Shown here one piece after another: positions 25,222 through 33,989 of a stretch of 64,000 nt of DNA. The stretch is from Bacillota bacterium. GTDB lineage: Bacteria; Bacillota; Clostridia; Christensenellales; Pumilibacteraceae. Location: assembly GCA_009779975.1 (NCBI GenBank), contig WRAY01000002.1:43106-107105 (forward strand), in the 5' to 3' direction. The notes beneath the pieces are model-generated. The model saw only the letters and a program-made list of their open reading frames with translations, was not told the origin of the DNA and did not search any database. Position 1 is the stretch's first letter. Each line of letters opens with the position of its first letter. The position numbers and the translations under genes are program-made.

Positions 25222-26503
25222 TTGTTTTATTGGGAAGAGGGGATTAGTTATTGGCGAGGGCGTAAGCGGCAGAGGGGCAGTATTTGCACTTGAGAAATCC
25301 GGAGCGGCAGCAGATGTGTTTAGTGGAAGTAGTGACGAGTTTTTGCAGTTTTGTGAGAACAGGCTTTTTCGCTATGATGTGATTGTTGTTTCTCCCGGAG
25401 TGCCGTTACATCATGCAATTTTTTCATGGGCTAAACTACATAATATTCCGCTTTATGGGGAGTTAGAATTAGGATATAGATTGTTTAAGGGCGAGATTGC
25501 CGCCATAACAGGGACAAACGGAAAAACAACTACTACTTCACTTGTAGGAGAGATGTTCAAAAACGCCGGCTTAGAGACCATTGTCGGCGGAAATATTGGG
25601 AATGCTTTTTCAAAATGTGCAGTGGAAGAAGAAGCGAAATTTGCTGTTCTTGAAACATCTTCATTTCAACTTGAAACTATCATTGACTTTAAACCGAAGG
25701 TTGCGTCAATACTTAATATTTCGCCCGACCACCTTGACTATCACGGAACAATGCACAGATACGCAAAAGCAAAATTAAACATTGCAAAAAATCAAACAAA
25801 AGAAGACACTCTGATTCTTTCCGCTGATGATATTGATATTGGACATTTAAAAGATTTTTCGCCGAAATCTAAAGTTCTATATTTTTCTTCAAAGCGAAAA
25901 GTTGACGGGGCATATCTGCACGATGATGATATTTATTTTTGCGGAGAAAAGATTTGTTCAATTAAGAACATCAAATTGAATGGGGAACACAATCTCAAAA
26001 ATGCTCTCGCCGCAGTTGCCATGTCCGGTGTTTTTGAAATCAGAAAAGATGTCATTTGCTACACTTTAGCGAATTTTTCGACTTCACCTCACAGACTAAG
26101 CCTTGTTGCGACCATTGACGGCAAAAATTATTTCAATGACTCAAAAGCAACAAATATCGCCTCAGCCTTATCGGCGGCAAACAGTATGCGTGACATAACA
26201 TGCATGATAATGGGAGGATCAGACAAAGGATATGATTTTTCGGAATTTTTTTCTTCTCTTCCGTCTCATATAACTGATATAGTTCTCATTGGCGAAACCG
26301 CAAAAAAAATCGAACAAGCAGGGAACGAAGCAGGCTTTTACAATTTTTCAATCGTCTCTTCGATTGAAGATGCAGTTTTGCAAGCATCTCAGAAATCGGT
26401 AAAAAATGTTCTGCTAAGTCCTGCTTGTGCAAGTTTTGACATGTTCCGAGACTATACCGAAAGGGGGTGTGCATTTGAAAAGTCTGTTCTCAAACTCAAA
26501 TAA
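25211..26503 (+). CDS. murD: UDP-MurNAc-alanine D-glutamate ligase MurD
   Basis: The ligase of about 430 residues has an N-terminal UDP-binding fold (KRGLVIGEGVSGRGAV), the ATP loop GTNGKTTTTS near residue 101, NISPDHLDYHGT and the C-terminal FNDSKATN and MGGSDKG segments. It adds D-Glu to UDP-MurNAc-L-Ala. ATG 25211 gives the usual N-terminal length; the upstream ATG 25184 in the same frame is also possible. Both lie in or before a terminator-like hairpin. The gene overlaps ftsW by 29 bp. Confidence 0.93.
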   Translation: MGNFCFIGKRGLVIGEGVSGRGAVFALEKSGAAADVFSGSSDEFLQFCENRLFRYDVIVVSPGVPLHHAIFSWAKLHNIPLYGELELGYRLFKGEIAAITGTNGKTTTTSLVGEMFKNAGLETIVGGNIGNAFSKCAVEEEAKFAVLETSSFQLETIIDFKPKVASILNISPDHLDYHGTMHRYAKAKLNIAKNQTKEDTLILSADDIDIGHLKDFSPKSKVLYFSSKRKVDGAYLHDDDIYFCGEKICSIKNIKLNGEHNLKNALAAVAMSGVFEIRKDVICYTLANFSTSPHRLSLVATIDGKNYFNDSKATNIASALSAANSMRDITCMIMGGSDKGYDFSEFFSSLPSHITDIVLIGETAKKIEQAGNEAGFYNFSIVSSIEDAVLQASQKSVKNVLLSPACASFDMFRDYTERGCAFEKSVLKLK

Positions 26504-27686
26504 AGACGAGATTAAAAAATATGGAAAAATTGATATTCCGCTTCTGGTCGTGACATTGTGTATTGTCGCATTCGGAATAATGATGGTTTATTCTGCGTCA
26601 ATGTATAGTGCATACTTGCACTACGGCAATCCATTTTTCTATATGTGGAAACAATTAATCGGTGCTATCATGGGAATAGCGGCGATGGTTGCTCTGTCTT
26701 TTATTAACTACCACACCCTCAAAAAACTTCGCTGGCCAATTCTTGCGGTCTCATTCATTCTATTAGGCATAATATTCATCCCAGGGGTCGGGGTTGAGCA
26801 TTATGGTGCAAGACGATGGATAAACTTGCCTTTTCTTTCGCTCCAGCCGTCGGAGATTTCAAAGTTCGCTTTCATTATTTGGACAGCCAGTTATATGGCA
26901 AAAAACCACGGCAAAATGCGAAAGTTCAGATATTTAGTGCCTGTTTTGATTGTCGGGCTTTTAACATGCGTTTTGATAATTTTACAGCCTAATATGTCGA
27001 TAGTTATCTGTATTGGCTTGTTAATGCTGACAATGCTGTTTTTAGGCGGAGCAAAAATCAAACATTTTATCATGATGGCAATTCCGCTTGTCGCAGTTGT
27101 CGTCACGCTTATTTTGATTGAACCATATCGCATGAGAAGAATGATGGCATTCATCAATCCTTGGGCATCACCGCTCGGTGAAGGCTTTCAACTAATACAA
27201 TCGCTCTATTCACTGGGAAGCGGGGGACTTTTCGGAATCGGACTTTTCAACTCAAGACAAAAATATCTCTTCTTGCCATTTTCAGAAAGTGACTTCATCT
27301 TGAGCATAATCGGAGAGGAATTGGGGCTGGTCGGTGTCTTGATTTTATTTGTTGCCTATGCAATAATGATATATCGTGCAATTCGCATTTCTCAAAACGC
27401 ATCCGACAGACTTGGGTCATATATGGCATCTGGAATTGCCGCCATAATCTCCATTCAGGTCCTCGTCAATGTCGCAGTAGTCACAGGCTCAATTCCGCCG
27501 ACAGGACTTCCATTGCCGTTCATAAGCGCCGGCGGCTCATCACTTTTAGTCTTTCTCTCTTCAATAGGAATACTCCAAAGTATCTCCAGAAACTCCCACC
27601 GCTCCGTTAACGCTCTCTCAATGATAGTCCGAAAGAAAATTGAGAAGCCTAAAAAACTCAAAACAAAGCCTCAAAGACAAGGTTGA
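26475..27686 (+). CDS. ftsW: Peptidoglycan glycosyltransferase FtsW (SEDS family)
   Basis: This 403-residue membrane protein has about ten helices and the SEDS motifs YSASMYSA, the GARRWI loop, LQPSEISKFAFI and the C-terminal TGLPLPFISAGGSS. It polymerises lipid II at the septum together with the class B PBP. The start is probably TTG 26475 (or GTG 26469), because AAGGGGGTG lies at the right distance and no ATG suits; it overlaps the end of murD, suggesting coupling. murG, murC, ftsQ and ftsZ do not follow, so the cluster ends here. Confidence 0.93.
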   Translation: MKSLFSNSNKDEIKKYGKIDIPLLVVTLCIVAFGIMMVYSASMYSAYLHYGNPFFYMWKQLIGAIMGIAAMVALSFINYHTLKKLRWPILAVSFILLGIIFIPGVGVEHYGARRWINLPFLSLQPSEISKFAFIIWTASYMAKNHGKMRKFRYLVPVLIVGLLTCVLIILQPNMSIVICIGLLMLTMLFLGGAKIKHFIMMAIPLVAVVVTLILIEPYRMRRMMAFINPWASPLGEGFQLIQSLYSLGSGGLFGIGLFNSRQKYLFLPFSESDFILSIIGEELGLVGVLILFVAYAIMIYRAIRISQNASDRLGSYMASGIAAIISIQVLVNVAVVTGSIPPTGLPLPFISAGGSSLLVFLSSIGILQSISRNSHRSVNALSMIVRKKIEKPKKLKTKPQRQG

Positions 27687-27722
27687 TTTTCAAATGTCAT
27701 TGAATAAGTGTCGTCAAAACAG

Positions 27723-27752
27723 TTGCTAATATGTCAAAAATTGTGATATACT
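27723..27752 (+). promoter_or_regulatory. DMT transporter promoter, leaderless
   Basis: TTGCTA (27723-27728) and an extended -10 TGATATACT (TATACT 27747-27752) are 18 bp apart. The start site coincides with GTG 27760. Confidence 0.6.
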
Positions 27753-27759
27753 AATAATT

Positions 27760-28743
27760 GTGTTAAAGAATTTCGTCATGACTAAGCGGAAAGCATACTT
27801 TCTGATTGTTATTGTTGCTTTGTTGTTTGGCTCAAGTTTTGTTATTGGCAGAGTTGCACTTGATGTTGGATTTCAACGCTCTCAGGTGTTATTTCTCCGT
27901 GGTGTCATATTTTTGGCACTTATTTCAGTTGTCTTTTTCAAAAATTTCAAAAACTTTAACAAGCGGGATATTTTGTTTGGAATGACAATAGGAGTGATTA
28001 ATTTTTTTGCTTACTTTTTTCAAATTTGGGGACTGCAATTAAGTCCCACAAATAACGCATTTTTAATCTCGACAAACATTGTTTTAGTTCCTATTTTTGC
28101 TTTTGTTATTTTTCGGACAATTCCGTCTTGGAGATTGGCAGTGTCTTTGCCGGTTGCAATAGTCGGAAGTTTTTTAATAACGGGACTGCTCACCGGAATG
28201 CAGTTGCAAATGGGTGATGTTTATTCTCTTATTTCCTCGGTTTTTTTCGCCTTGAATTTTATTTTTGTCGGTTTCTTTTTGAAAAAGGGAGCGAATTTCA
28301 AAACGATATTGTTTTTTATTGCGCTTTTTCAAACGATTGGAGCACTCATAATGTGGAGTTTTATGGATGGAGGTTTTGTGCCGTTTAACCTAACTTCACA
28401 CTGGATGGTCGGTGTTGTCATTATTTTGCATCTTGGAGCGATTGTTTCGTTTGGTGCAATCGGACTTCAAGTCTTTGCTCAAAAATTTATGCCGGCAACG
28501 AATGCGGCGATGATAGTGAGTATGGAAAGCGTTTTTGCCGCAGTTTTGACCGTTGCAATTTGGCCGAGTGAATTTAGTTGGAGTTTGGTTGGCGGCGGAC
28601 TTCTCATCATGTCGGCAGTTTTATTCTTGCTGTTTGACTTCAGTGTTTTCAAAAAGCGGACACAAAGAGTTCAGCAACTGGGGCTTGCCTCAAAACTTGA
28701 ACTAATAAAATATTCAACATCATCAACTAAAGAAAAAAAATAG
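27760..28743 (+). CDS. DMT-superfamily transporter (EamA family)
   Basis: This 327-residue protein has ten membrane helices arranged as two EamA repeats (first repeat LLFGSSFVIGRVALDVG; second repeat from ISSVFFALNFIFVGFFL). Such proteins usually export amino acids or metabolites; the substrate is unknown. The start may be GTG 27760, at the transcription start, or ATG 27778; neither has a Shine-Dalgarno site. The C-terminus is a hydrophilic tail of about 35 residues ending in SSTKEKK. It has its own promoter and is not part of the wall cluster. Confidence 0.85.
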   Translation: MLKNFVMTKRKAYFLIVIVALLFGSSFVIGRVALDVGFQRSQVLFLRGVIFLALISVVFFKNFKNFNKRDILFGMTIGVINFFAYFFQIWGLQLSPTNNAFLISTNIVLVPIFAFVIFRTIPSWRLAVSLPVAIVGSFLITGLLTGMQLQMGDVYSLISSVFFALNFIFVGFFLKKGANFKTILFFIALFQTIGALIMWSFMDGGFVPFNLTSHWMVGVVIILHLGAIVSFGAIGLQVFAQKFMPATNAAMIVSMESVFAAVLTVAIWPSEFSWSLVGGGLLIMSAVLFLLFDFSVFKKRTQRVQQLGLASKLELIKYSTSSTKEKK

Positions 28744-28795
28744 CGTTATTCCGTTTTTAGTTGCGGAACTACTAATAAATAATAAGGACAAACTA

Positions 28796-29821
28796 ATGAT
28801 TGATTCAAAACCTCACAAAGACAAATCCGAGATAGTTCTCGACAAAAATTTGGCAAGAAAAATTGCCCTTGAAAAGGCACTGGAGACTTCTCGTTTTTGC
28901 ATAATAGACGGAGTTGCAACAAGGTATTCTGACAGGTATTCTGAAGGAGATGTTGAAATTCCGAACGGTGTTGTGAGCATTGGAGCAAATGCTTTTGAAA
29001 ACTGTCATCTTAGCAGTATTTTTATTTCAAAGACCGTCAGAAGTATTGCATCAGGGGCATTTAGTCGTTGCACAAAACTTGAAAGCGTTGATTTTGAAGA
29101 GGGGAGCGCCCTTAGAACTATTGATGAAAAAGCATTCTATGGCTGCATAAATTTAAGAAAAATTCAGTTGCCGTTCTCACTCAAAACTATCGGAGTTGAC
29201 GCTTTTTGCGGATGTGAAGAATTAGAACATATTGATTTTCCCCACGAGTTGACAAATGTCTACGGCGGTGCATTTTCTGCGCTTGTTGATAAAGACAGAG
29301 GTGTTCACAGTGCTGGGCTTTCTTGTGTCAAATTTCCTGAGTCTTTAAAAAAACTGGGACTTTCAGCGTTTAAAGGCAGTCAGAATTTAAGAGAAGTTTC
29401 TTTCGAAAAAGGCTGCCGCCTTGAAGTCATTGAAAAAGACACCTTTGCTCCGGTGAGCGTTGTTCGAGGCGGTCTTTCCGATATTGAGAAACTCGACATT
29501 CCAAGCGGACTTCGCTACATAACTATTCCCACATCAGTAAAATCAATCGAGGAAAGGGCATTCTATGACTGCAAAAATCTGGGGGTTGTTGAATTTGAAG
29601 AAGGAAGCCAATTGCAGACAATCGGAAAAGAAGCATTTTTTCGTTGCTGGTTAATAAAAGAACTAAAAATTCCGCCGCTTGTTGAAAACATTTCCGAAGA
29701 CGCTTTTATGCATTGGGAAGCAAATCAAAAAATACTGATAACAAAACCTCTCTATAAAAAATATAAAGATTTTTGGAAATCCTTAAAAGCAGAAATTGAA
29801 ATCTACAAACCGAAGAAATAA
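28796..29821 (+). CDS. BspA-type leucine-rich repeat protein (LRR_5), no signal peptide
   Basis: This 341-residue protein contains about eight BspA-like repeats, seen as IGANAFENC, IASGAFSRCTKLESVDF, IDEKAFYGCINLRKIQLP and IEERAFYDCKNLGVVEFE. No signal or membrane segment is present, so it appears cytoplasmic, unlike most BspA proteins. The first 50 residues are charged and not repeat-like. Function unknown; the repeats usually bind proteins. A terminator follows at 29838. Confidence 0.8.
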   Translation: MIDSKPHKDKSEIVLDKNLARKIALEKALETSRFCIIDGVATRYSDRYSEGDVEIPNGVVSIGANAFENCHLSSIFISKTVRSIASGAFSRCTKLESVDFEEGSALRTIDEKAFYGCINLRKIQLPFSLKTIGVDAFCGCEELEHIDFPHELTNVYGGAFSALVDKDRGVHSAGLSCVKFPESLKKLGLSAFKGSQNLREVSFEKGCRLEVIEKDTFAPVSVVRGGLSDIEKLDIPSGLRYITIPTSVKSIEERAFYDCKNLGVVEFEEGSQLQTIGKEAFFRCWLIKELKIPPLVENISEDAFMHWEANQKILITKPLYKKYKDFWKSLKAEIEIYKPKK

Positions 29822-29837
29822 GCAATCAAAAAAAGTC

Positions 29838-29867
29838 AAAAGCACGCTGCCAAAAGCGTGCTTTTTA
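29838..29867 (+). terminator. Intrinsic terminator after the LRR gene
   Basis: AAAAGCACGCT (29838-29848) pairs with AGCGTGCTTTT (29855-29865), followed by further T. Confidence 0.85.
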
Positions 29868-29924
29868 AAGTGCGGAAAATAACTTCTAGGTTACAGTTTT
29901 CTAGTTATCCGAATGGGCGTTGTT

Positions 29925-30161
29925 TTATATCGGTTCAATATATCCAGCCTCTTCCAAAAATTTTTTAAAAGAATAACCAGAACGGTCGCATATTTGTTTT
30001 AATGTGTCAATAGGGATAAGTAATTTTTCTTTGCCTTTGTTTGAAAATTCTTTTTCAATTCTACTGATGTGTGAGTAGTTTACTCCTACGAGTTCGCCGA
30101 ATTGACGCAAACTCATATTTTTTTCTTTTCTTATTTTTCTAACAACATCACCGTATCCCAT
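29925..30161 (-). CDS. XRE-type helix-turn-helix regulator
   Basis: This 78-residue protein is a single HTH domain: MGYGDVVRKIRKEKNMSLRQ, then FGELVGVNYSHISRIE as the recognition region. It is divergent from the DUF6809-type gene at 30243, with about 80 bp between the two starts, so it may control that gene. It has no C-terminal sensor domain. No Shine-Dalgarno site is obvious. Confidence 0.8.
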   Translation of the reverse strand: MGYGDVVRKIRKEKNMSLRQFGELVGVNYSHISRIEKEFSNKGKEKLLIPIDTLKQICDRSGYSFKKFLEEAGYIEPI

Positions 30162-30207
30162 TTATTATATTATAACACTATTTTTTTCAAAAACAGCGCA
30201 AAAACGC

Positions 30208-30236
30208 TTGACACACTGTTGAACATGTGCAACAAT
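30208..30236 (+). promoter_or_regulatory. Promoter of the DUF6809-type gene, leaderless
   Basis: TTGACA (30208-30213) and an extended but weak -10 TGCAACAAT (AACAAT 30231-30236) are 17 bp apart. ATG 30243 lies 7 nt past the -10 box. Confidence 0.5.
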
Positions 30237-30242
30237 AAGTTT

Positions 30243-30512
30243 ATGAAATCAGTAATCAGGCAAATGTATAATGGAGAAAAAGGCAACTCTGAGCATATAA
30301 AACTGACAAAAGAATTTTTAGAACTTTTGTCAAAATTTGTTGAGTATGAAAAAGAACTCAAAGAAAAATTATCTGCAAATTATGAATTGTCAGAGTTGTT
30401 GATTAAAACAAGTGATTCAATGGGCGAAATGCACAGCGAATTGTTAACTATGCATTTTGAAGAAGGTTTTAAATTAGGTTTTAGAATGGGATTAGAAATA
30501 ACACAAGAATGA
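30243..30512 (+). CDS. DUF6809-like small helical protein
   Basis: The 89-residue product (start MKSVIRQMYNGEKG) is helical and ends in HFEEGFKLGFRMGLEITQE, the C-terminal pattern of DUF6809 proteins of Firmicutes. ATG 30243 is chosen because it sits at the predicted transcription start; an upstream ATG at 30225 lies between the promoter boxes and is unlikely. The function of the family is unknown. A divergent XRE regulator is the neighbour. Confidence 0.65.
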   Translation: MKSVIRQMYNGEKGNSEHIKLTKEFLELLSKFVEYEKELKEKLSANYELSELLIKTSDSMGEMHSELLTMHFEEGFKLGFRMGLEITQE

Positions 30513-30559
30513 TTAGAATAGGGAAGATTAACTTATCGTCTGCACAAGGTAAATAGAAT

Positions 30560-31430
30560 AACAACACATTATAAAGTGCGGGCGGCAGAGTGCCGCCCCT
30601 ACGATTTATTTTGTCGTTACATTGCAGGGACAGATAATGACCGCCTGAATGGGATTTGGATGTTTTTTTATAATATGCGTGCGGCAAAATACCGCTTCTG
30701 CAATAAATTTTTTCCCGAATAAAAATCTCGTAGAGGACGCCGCTTCGGCGTCCTGAACAATGTGAAACTGACCGCCCCTATAATTTAATCCCCCGATATC
30801 ACTCGACAAAATAACTGTAGGGGCGGCAATCTGCCGCCTGCACAATGTTGATGGTTGCCCACGAACCACCATCAAATAACAAATCGACAAAACTGTAGGG
30901 GTGAGCAACGCGAACCCGAATAATGGACAACATAATAATGATACTTTAATCGGGCTTGCGTTGCTCTCCCCTACAGTTTATTCCCACTCCAGAATATCAC
31001 GCGTCAAAATTACTGTAAAGGCGATTAGGCGTTCCGCGGTCTGCGACTAATCGCCCGCACAATGTGAAACGATAACTACGAACCCCAATCAAATAACAAA
31101 TCAATAAAATAATGTGCGGGCGGCAGGCTGCCGCCCCTACATTTAAATTATTTCTCAAATATCACACGACAAAATGACTGTAGGGGCGATTATCAATCGC
31201 CCGCACAATGTTATTCGTTGCTTACGAACCACCCCAACAAATAACGAACTAACAAATTGTAGGGGTGAGCAACGCGAACCCGAATACTAGACAATATAAT
31301 AATGATAATTTAATCGGGCTTGCGTTGCTCTCCCCTACAGTTTATTCCCACTCCAGAATATCACTTGTTAATAGAAGGTGCTGTTTAAAAAAAAGTAGGG
31401 GCGGCACTCTGCCGCCCGAACTATATTATT
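30560..31430. repeat. Dense array of palindromic repeats (TGTAGGGGCG family)
   Basis: About nine to ten palindromic units fill 870 bp without a credible gene. Outer ends are TGTAGGGGCG or its complement with CCGCAC-AATGT; inner stems vary (GGCAGAGTGCCGCC, GGCAATCTGCCGCC, GATTATCAATCGCC, GATTAGGCGTTCCGCGG). Two long units, near 30893-30985 and 31257-31350, have arms GTAGGGGTGAGCAACGCGAA and TTGCGTTGCTCTCCCCTAC and are almost identical to each other. The unit at 31011-31064 is an inverted copy of that at 24021. Each would form a strong hairpin. Confidence 0.8.
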
Positions 31431-31484
31431 ATAATGCAAATCGTATTTATTATGATGAAAAAAGACTGACGAGTTTTATATATA

Positions 31485-31808
31485 CTATCCCTCTTGTGCT
31501 GTTTGGGCGGCTTTTTCTTTTGCTTGCTCTTCTTTTAGTTTTGCTTGCTCTTCTTTTTGGACGAGTTTTTCTTTGTAGTCAACAAGGGCTTTTGCAAGTT
31601 GGTCCGGACATGAAGTGTTTTGTTTGCACTGAATGCCTTTTAGTTTTTCAATAATGACATCAATATCATTGCCTAATGCAAGTTTGACGATGCCTTGAGC
31701 GTTGCCCGAGCAACCGTTGATGAATTTGCACATAGTGAGAGTGTTTTTCTCATCAACATTGAAGATAATTTCTCTGGCACAAGTGCCGACTGTTCTGAAT
31801 GTAGCCAT
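31485..31808 (-). CDS. TSCPD domain protein (TIGR03905-like)
   Basis: The 107-residue protein starts MATFRTVGTCAREIIFNVDE and contains NGCSGNAQGI and GIQCKQNTSCPDQLAKAL, the Cys-containing signature of the TSCPD family. The conserved cysteines suggest metal binding or redox chemistry; related domains occur in ribonucleotide reductases. ATG 31808 is chosen because AAGGAG lies 11 nt upstream. The last 30 residues (KEEQAKLKEEQAKEKAAQ) form an extra charged helix not typical of the family. Confidence 0.85.
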   Translation of the reverse strand: MATFRTVGTCAREIIFNVDEKNTLTMCKFINGCSGNAQGIVKLALGNDIDVIIEKLKGIQCKQNTSCPDQLAKALVDYKEKLVQKEEQAKLKEEQAKEKAAQTAQEG

Positions 31809-31927
31809 AATATGGTTCTCCTTAAATATATAATTATTGTCGAATTTTGATGATTTCAAACATGTTTTTTAAGCGAAAAGTGAAAATTGGAGGGTGCTAA
31901 ATTATTAGTGATTTGCGGCAAGAGAAA

Positions 31928-32012
31928 AGTTGTAGTGGCGGGCGTTCTCGACCGCCCGAAGAGCCCATTTATTAACTATTCCGAGCAGTCGAGGATGCCC
32001 GCTCCTACAATT
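31928..32012. repeat. Dispersed palindromic repeat, second copy of the khpA-rimM type
   Basis: TTGTAGTGGCGGGCGTTCTCG and GCAGTCGAGGATGCCCGCTCC are imperfect inverted arms of an 85-bp unit related to that at 301-386. Confidence 0.65.
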
Positions 32013-32099
32013 AATCGCTCATATTTAGCACCTTTAAAATGGAAATGTGAAAAGTGTTGTTAAAGCATTTTTTTTAAGTTTATCATTACTTTTTATAAT

Positions 32100-32240
32100 A
32101 GAAGCAAACCAACTTGGTTGCAAGGGTTGGTTTGCGACAACCTCAAAAGGTATAAAACCCCGACGCTTGCGTCGGAAGGAAACGCCGAAGGTGTTTCGGG
32201 TGCAGGGCTCGCCCTGCGGTTTATTACCTTTTATTTTTTA
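32100..32240. repeat. Multi-hairpin element of unknown nature
   Basis: The 31860-32242 gap ends with a run of consecutive hairpins: GCAAACCAAC/GTTGGTTTGC, CCGACGC/GCGTCGG, CGCCGAAGGTG and GCAGGGC/GCCCTGC. The last three are enclosed by GGTATAAAACC and GGTTTATTACC. No coding potential is seen. It lies just past the 3' end of the minus-strand DUF4364 gene, so it may be that mRNA's tail, a small mobile palindrome or a structured RNA. Confidence 0.5.
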
Positions 32241-32242
32241 CT

Positions 32243-32761
32243 TTATTCAACAAGTTGTTCATGAAGCATGTAGTAGACTTGAGAGGCCTTTTCTTCCCAT
32301 TTCGAGTGTATTTGCTTTGCGATTGCTCTCGTTGGGACTGAGAGGCGAACTTCTAAAGTTGTTGTGTCGACATCGGCGATTTTGAGAACAACAGTGTAGG
32401 AGCCGTCATCGTTTTGAAAGTAGTCACGCATGTATTCTTGTCTTCGCTTGAAGTTCGTTCGGTTTGCTTTCACATATTCAGAAATATCGCTTCTTATTGA
32501 AGAGGGGATTTTCTGATAGAAATGCATAAGGCATTGCCTGCCGTCGGGTGTGATTTTGTAGTAGATTTTTTTGTCCGCAAAACTTTGATGAATAAAACCA
32601 GATGCCAAAAGTTGAGACATGGTTTCTCTGCATTCCATCCACGGAATCCACGCATTTGCGTTTGAACATATGTTTAAAAAACTGTCCTCTAAAATAGGAA
32701 AGTCCAGTTTATCAAAAACAAATAATAGCATTAACTTGTTAACTGTGGAATTTACGGACAT
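32243..32761 (-). CDS. DUF4364 family winged-helix protein
   Basis: This 172-residue protein has an N-terminal winged-helix domain (VNKLMLLFVFDKLDFPILED, then HQSFADKKIYYKITPDGR) and a C-terminal alpha/beta domain, matching DUF4364 of Clostridia. It is likely to bind DNA, but no target is known. It is followed on the minus strand by the multi-hairpin element. Upstream DNA holds degenerate GGTTGGT and CACTAAT tandem repeats. Confidence 0.8.
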   Translation of the reverse strand: MSVNSTVNKLMLLFVFDKLDFPILEDSFLNICSNANAWIPWMECRETMSQLLASGFIHQSFADKKIYYKITPDGRQCLMHFYQKIPSSIRSDISEYVKANRTNFKRRQEYMRDYFQNDDGSYTVVLKIADVDTTTLEVRLSVPTRAIAKQIHSKWEEKASQVYYMLHEQLVE

Positions 32762-32831
32762 TTTTTAGTGGTTGGTGGTTGGTGGTTAGTGTGGTTGACA
32801 AATTAATTAATCATTCACTAATCACTAATCA

Positions 32832-33761
32832 CTAAATCTTATTGTTGCAGCCCAAAACATTAACCAGTTTGTGTTTGACGCACTCTTTGATTAATGCTCT
32901 TGCAGGGGTTAGGTATTGACGAGGATCAAAGTGAGCAGGGTTGTCATAGAGGTGTTTTCTGATAGCGCCTGTGAATGCCATTCTAAGGTCGCTGTCGATA
33001 TTGATTTTGCAAACAGCCATTCCAGCCGCTTTTCTCAGCATATCTTCAGGAATTCCTTTTGCTCCTGCCATTGAACCGCCATATTGATTAATCATTGCGG
33101 CATACTCAGGCAAAACGCTTGACGCTCCATGCAAAACAATAGGGAAGCCCGGCACTCTTTTTTGAATGTCTTCCAAAATGTCAAAACGAAGTTTTGCCTC
33201 GCCTTTGAACTTGAAAGCGCCATGCGAAGTTCCGATTGCGATTGCCAAACTGTCAACGCCGGTTCGTTTGACGAACTCTTCAACTTGAGAAGGGTCAGTG
33301 TAGACTGCGTCAGCATCGGAAACATTAACCTCGTCCTCAACTCCGGCAAGGCGGCCAAGTTCAGCCTCGACCATAACTCCTCTTTCGTGAGCGTATTTGA
33401 CAACTTCGCTTGTTATGCGAATGTTTTCTTCAAACGAGTGATGAGACGCATCAATCATGACTGAAGTGAAGCCGTCATCAATACAACTTTTACACAACTC
33501 ATAACTGTCTCCGTGGTCAAGATGAAGGGCTATAGGAAGCCCTGACTCCTCAACTGCCGCCTCAACTAACTTTTTTAGATAAATTGAGTTTGCGTAGGCT
33601 CTTGCGCCTTTTGAAACTTGAAGAATAAGAGGGGCTTTTTCTTCTTTTGCAGCCTCAACAATACCTTGAATAGTTTCAAGATTGTTGACATTAAACGCTC
33701 CTATGGCATATCCGCCTTTATAGGCTTTTTCGAGCATTTCCTTTGGTGATACTAGTGGCAT
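32832..33761 (-). CDS. fba: Class II fructose-bisphosphate aldolase
   Basis: The 309-residue enzyme begins MPLVSPKEMLEKAYKGGYA and has the zinc-site region ALHLDHGDS (Asp82, His83) with further His ligands in IGTSHGAFK and VLHGASS. It splits fructose 1,6-bisphosphate into two triose phosphates in glycolysis. ATG 33761 is chosen from the family's standard N-terminus; AAGGATGG precedes it. It stands alone on the minus strand. Length and motifs are normal. Confidence 0.96.
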   Translation of the reverse strand: MPLVSPKEMLEKAYKGGYAIGAFNVNNLETIQGIVEAAKEEKAPLILQVSKGARAYANSIYLKKLVEAAVEESGLPIALHLDHGDSYELCKSCIDDGFTSVMIDASHHSFEENIRITSEVVKYAHERGVMVEAELGRLAGVEDEVNVSDADAVYTDPSQVEEFVKRTGVDSLAIAIGTSHGAFKFKGEAKLRFDILEDIQKRVPGFPIVLHGASSVLPEYAAMINQYGGSMAGAKGIPEDMLRKAAGMAVCKINIDSDLRMAFTGAIRKHLYDNPAHFDPRQYLTPARALIKECVKHKLVNVLGCNNKI

Positions 33762-33954
33762 AAAAATTATTACCATCCTTTTTGAAATTTTATTTCACAA
33801 TAGTATAACATATATTTTTGCATTTGACAAGCACTTTTGTCAAAATATTTTTAACTTATTAATTTGAAGTATTTGGAAGTGATTGAAGGATAAATTTTGA
33901 ATATCACAAATTTTACATTAATATTTTTTTTGAAAATTTTCTCGCAAAAAACGC

Positions 33955-33983
33955 TTTGAGTTTGAGTGTGCTTGTGTTAGAAT
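33955..33983 (+). promoter_or_regulatory. MFS transporter promoter, leaderless
   Basis: Extended -10 TGTTAGAAT (TAGAAT 33978-33983) with a weak -35 TTTGAG (33955-33960) at 17 bp. ATG 33990 lies 7 nt past the -10 box and has no Shine-Dalgarno site. Confidence 0.55.
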
Positions 33984-33989
33984 AAATGT

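Noticed and set aside
30102..30242. N-terminal extension of the DUF6809-type frame starting at 30102
   Set aside because: It overlaps the divergent XRE gene and contains the promoter of the shorter frame; the sequence FFFSYFSNN is out-of-frame-like. ATG 30243 fits the promoter and the family length.
30560..31430. CRISPR array
   Set aside because: The repeats are palindromes of unequal length with variable inner parts and irregular spacing; there are no constant repeat/unique spacer units and no cas genes nearby.
31265..31654. 129-codon plus-strand frame over the repeat array and the TSCPD gene
   Set aside because: It is made of palindromic repeats and the complement of the TSCPD gene; no initiation site and low-complexity Leu-rich translation.
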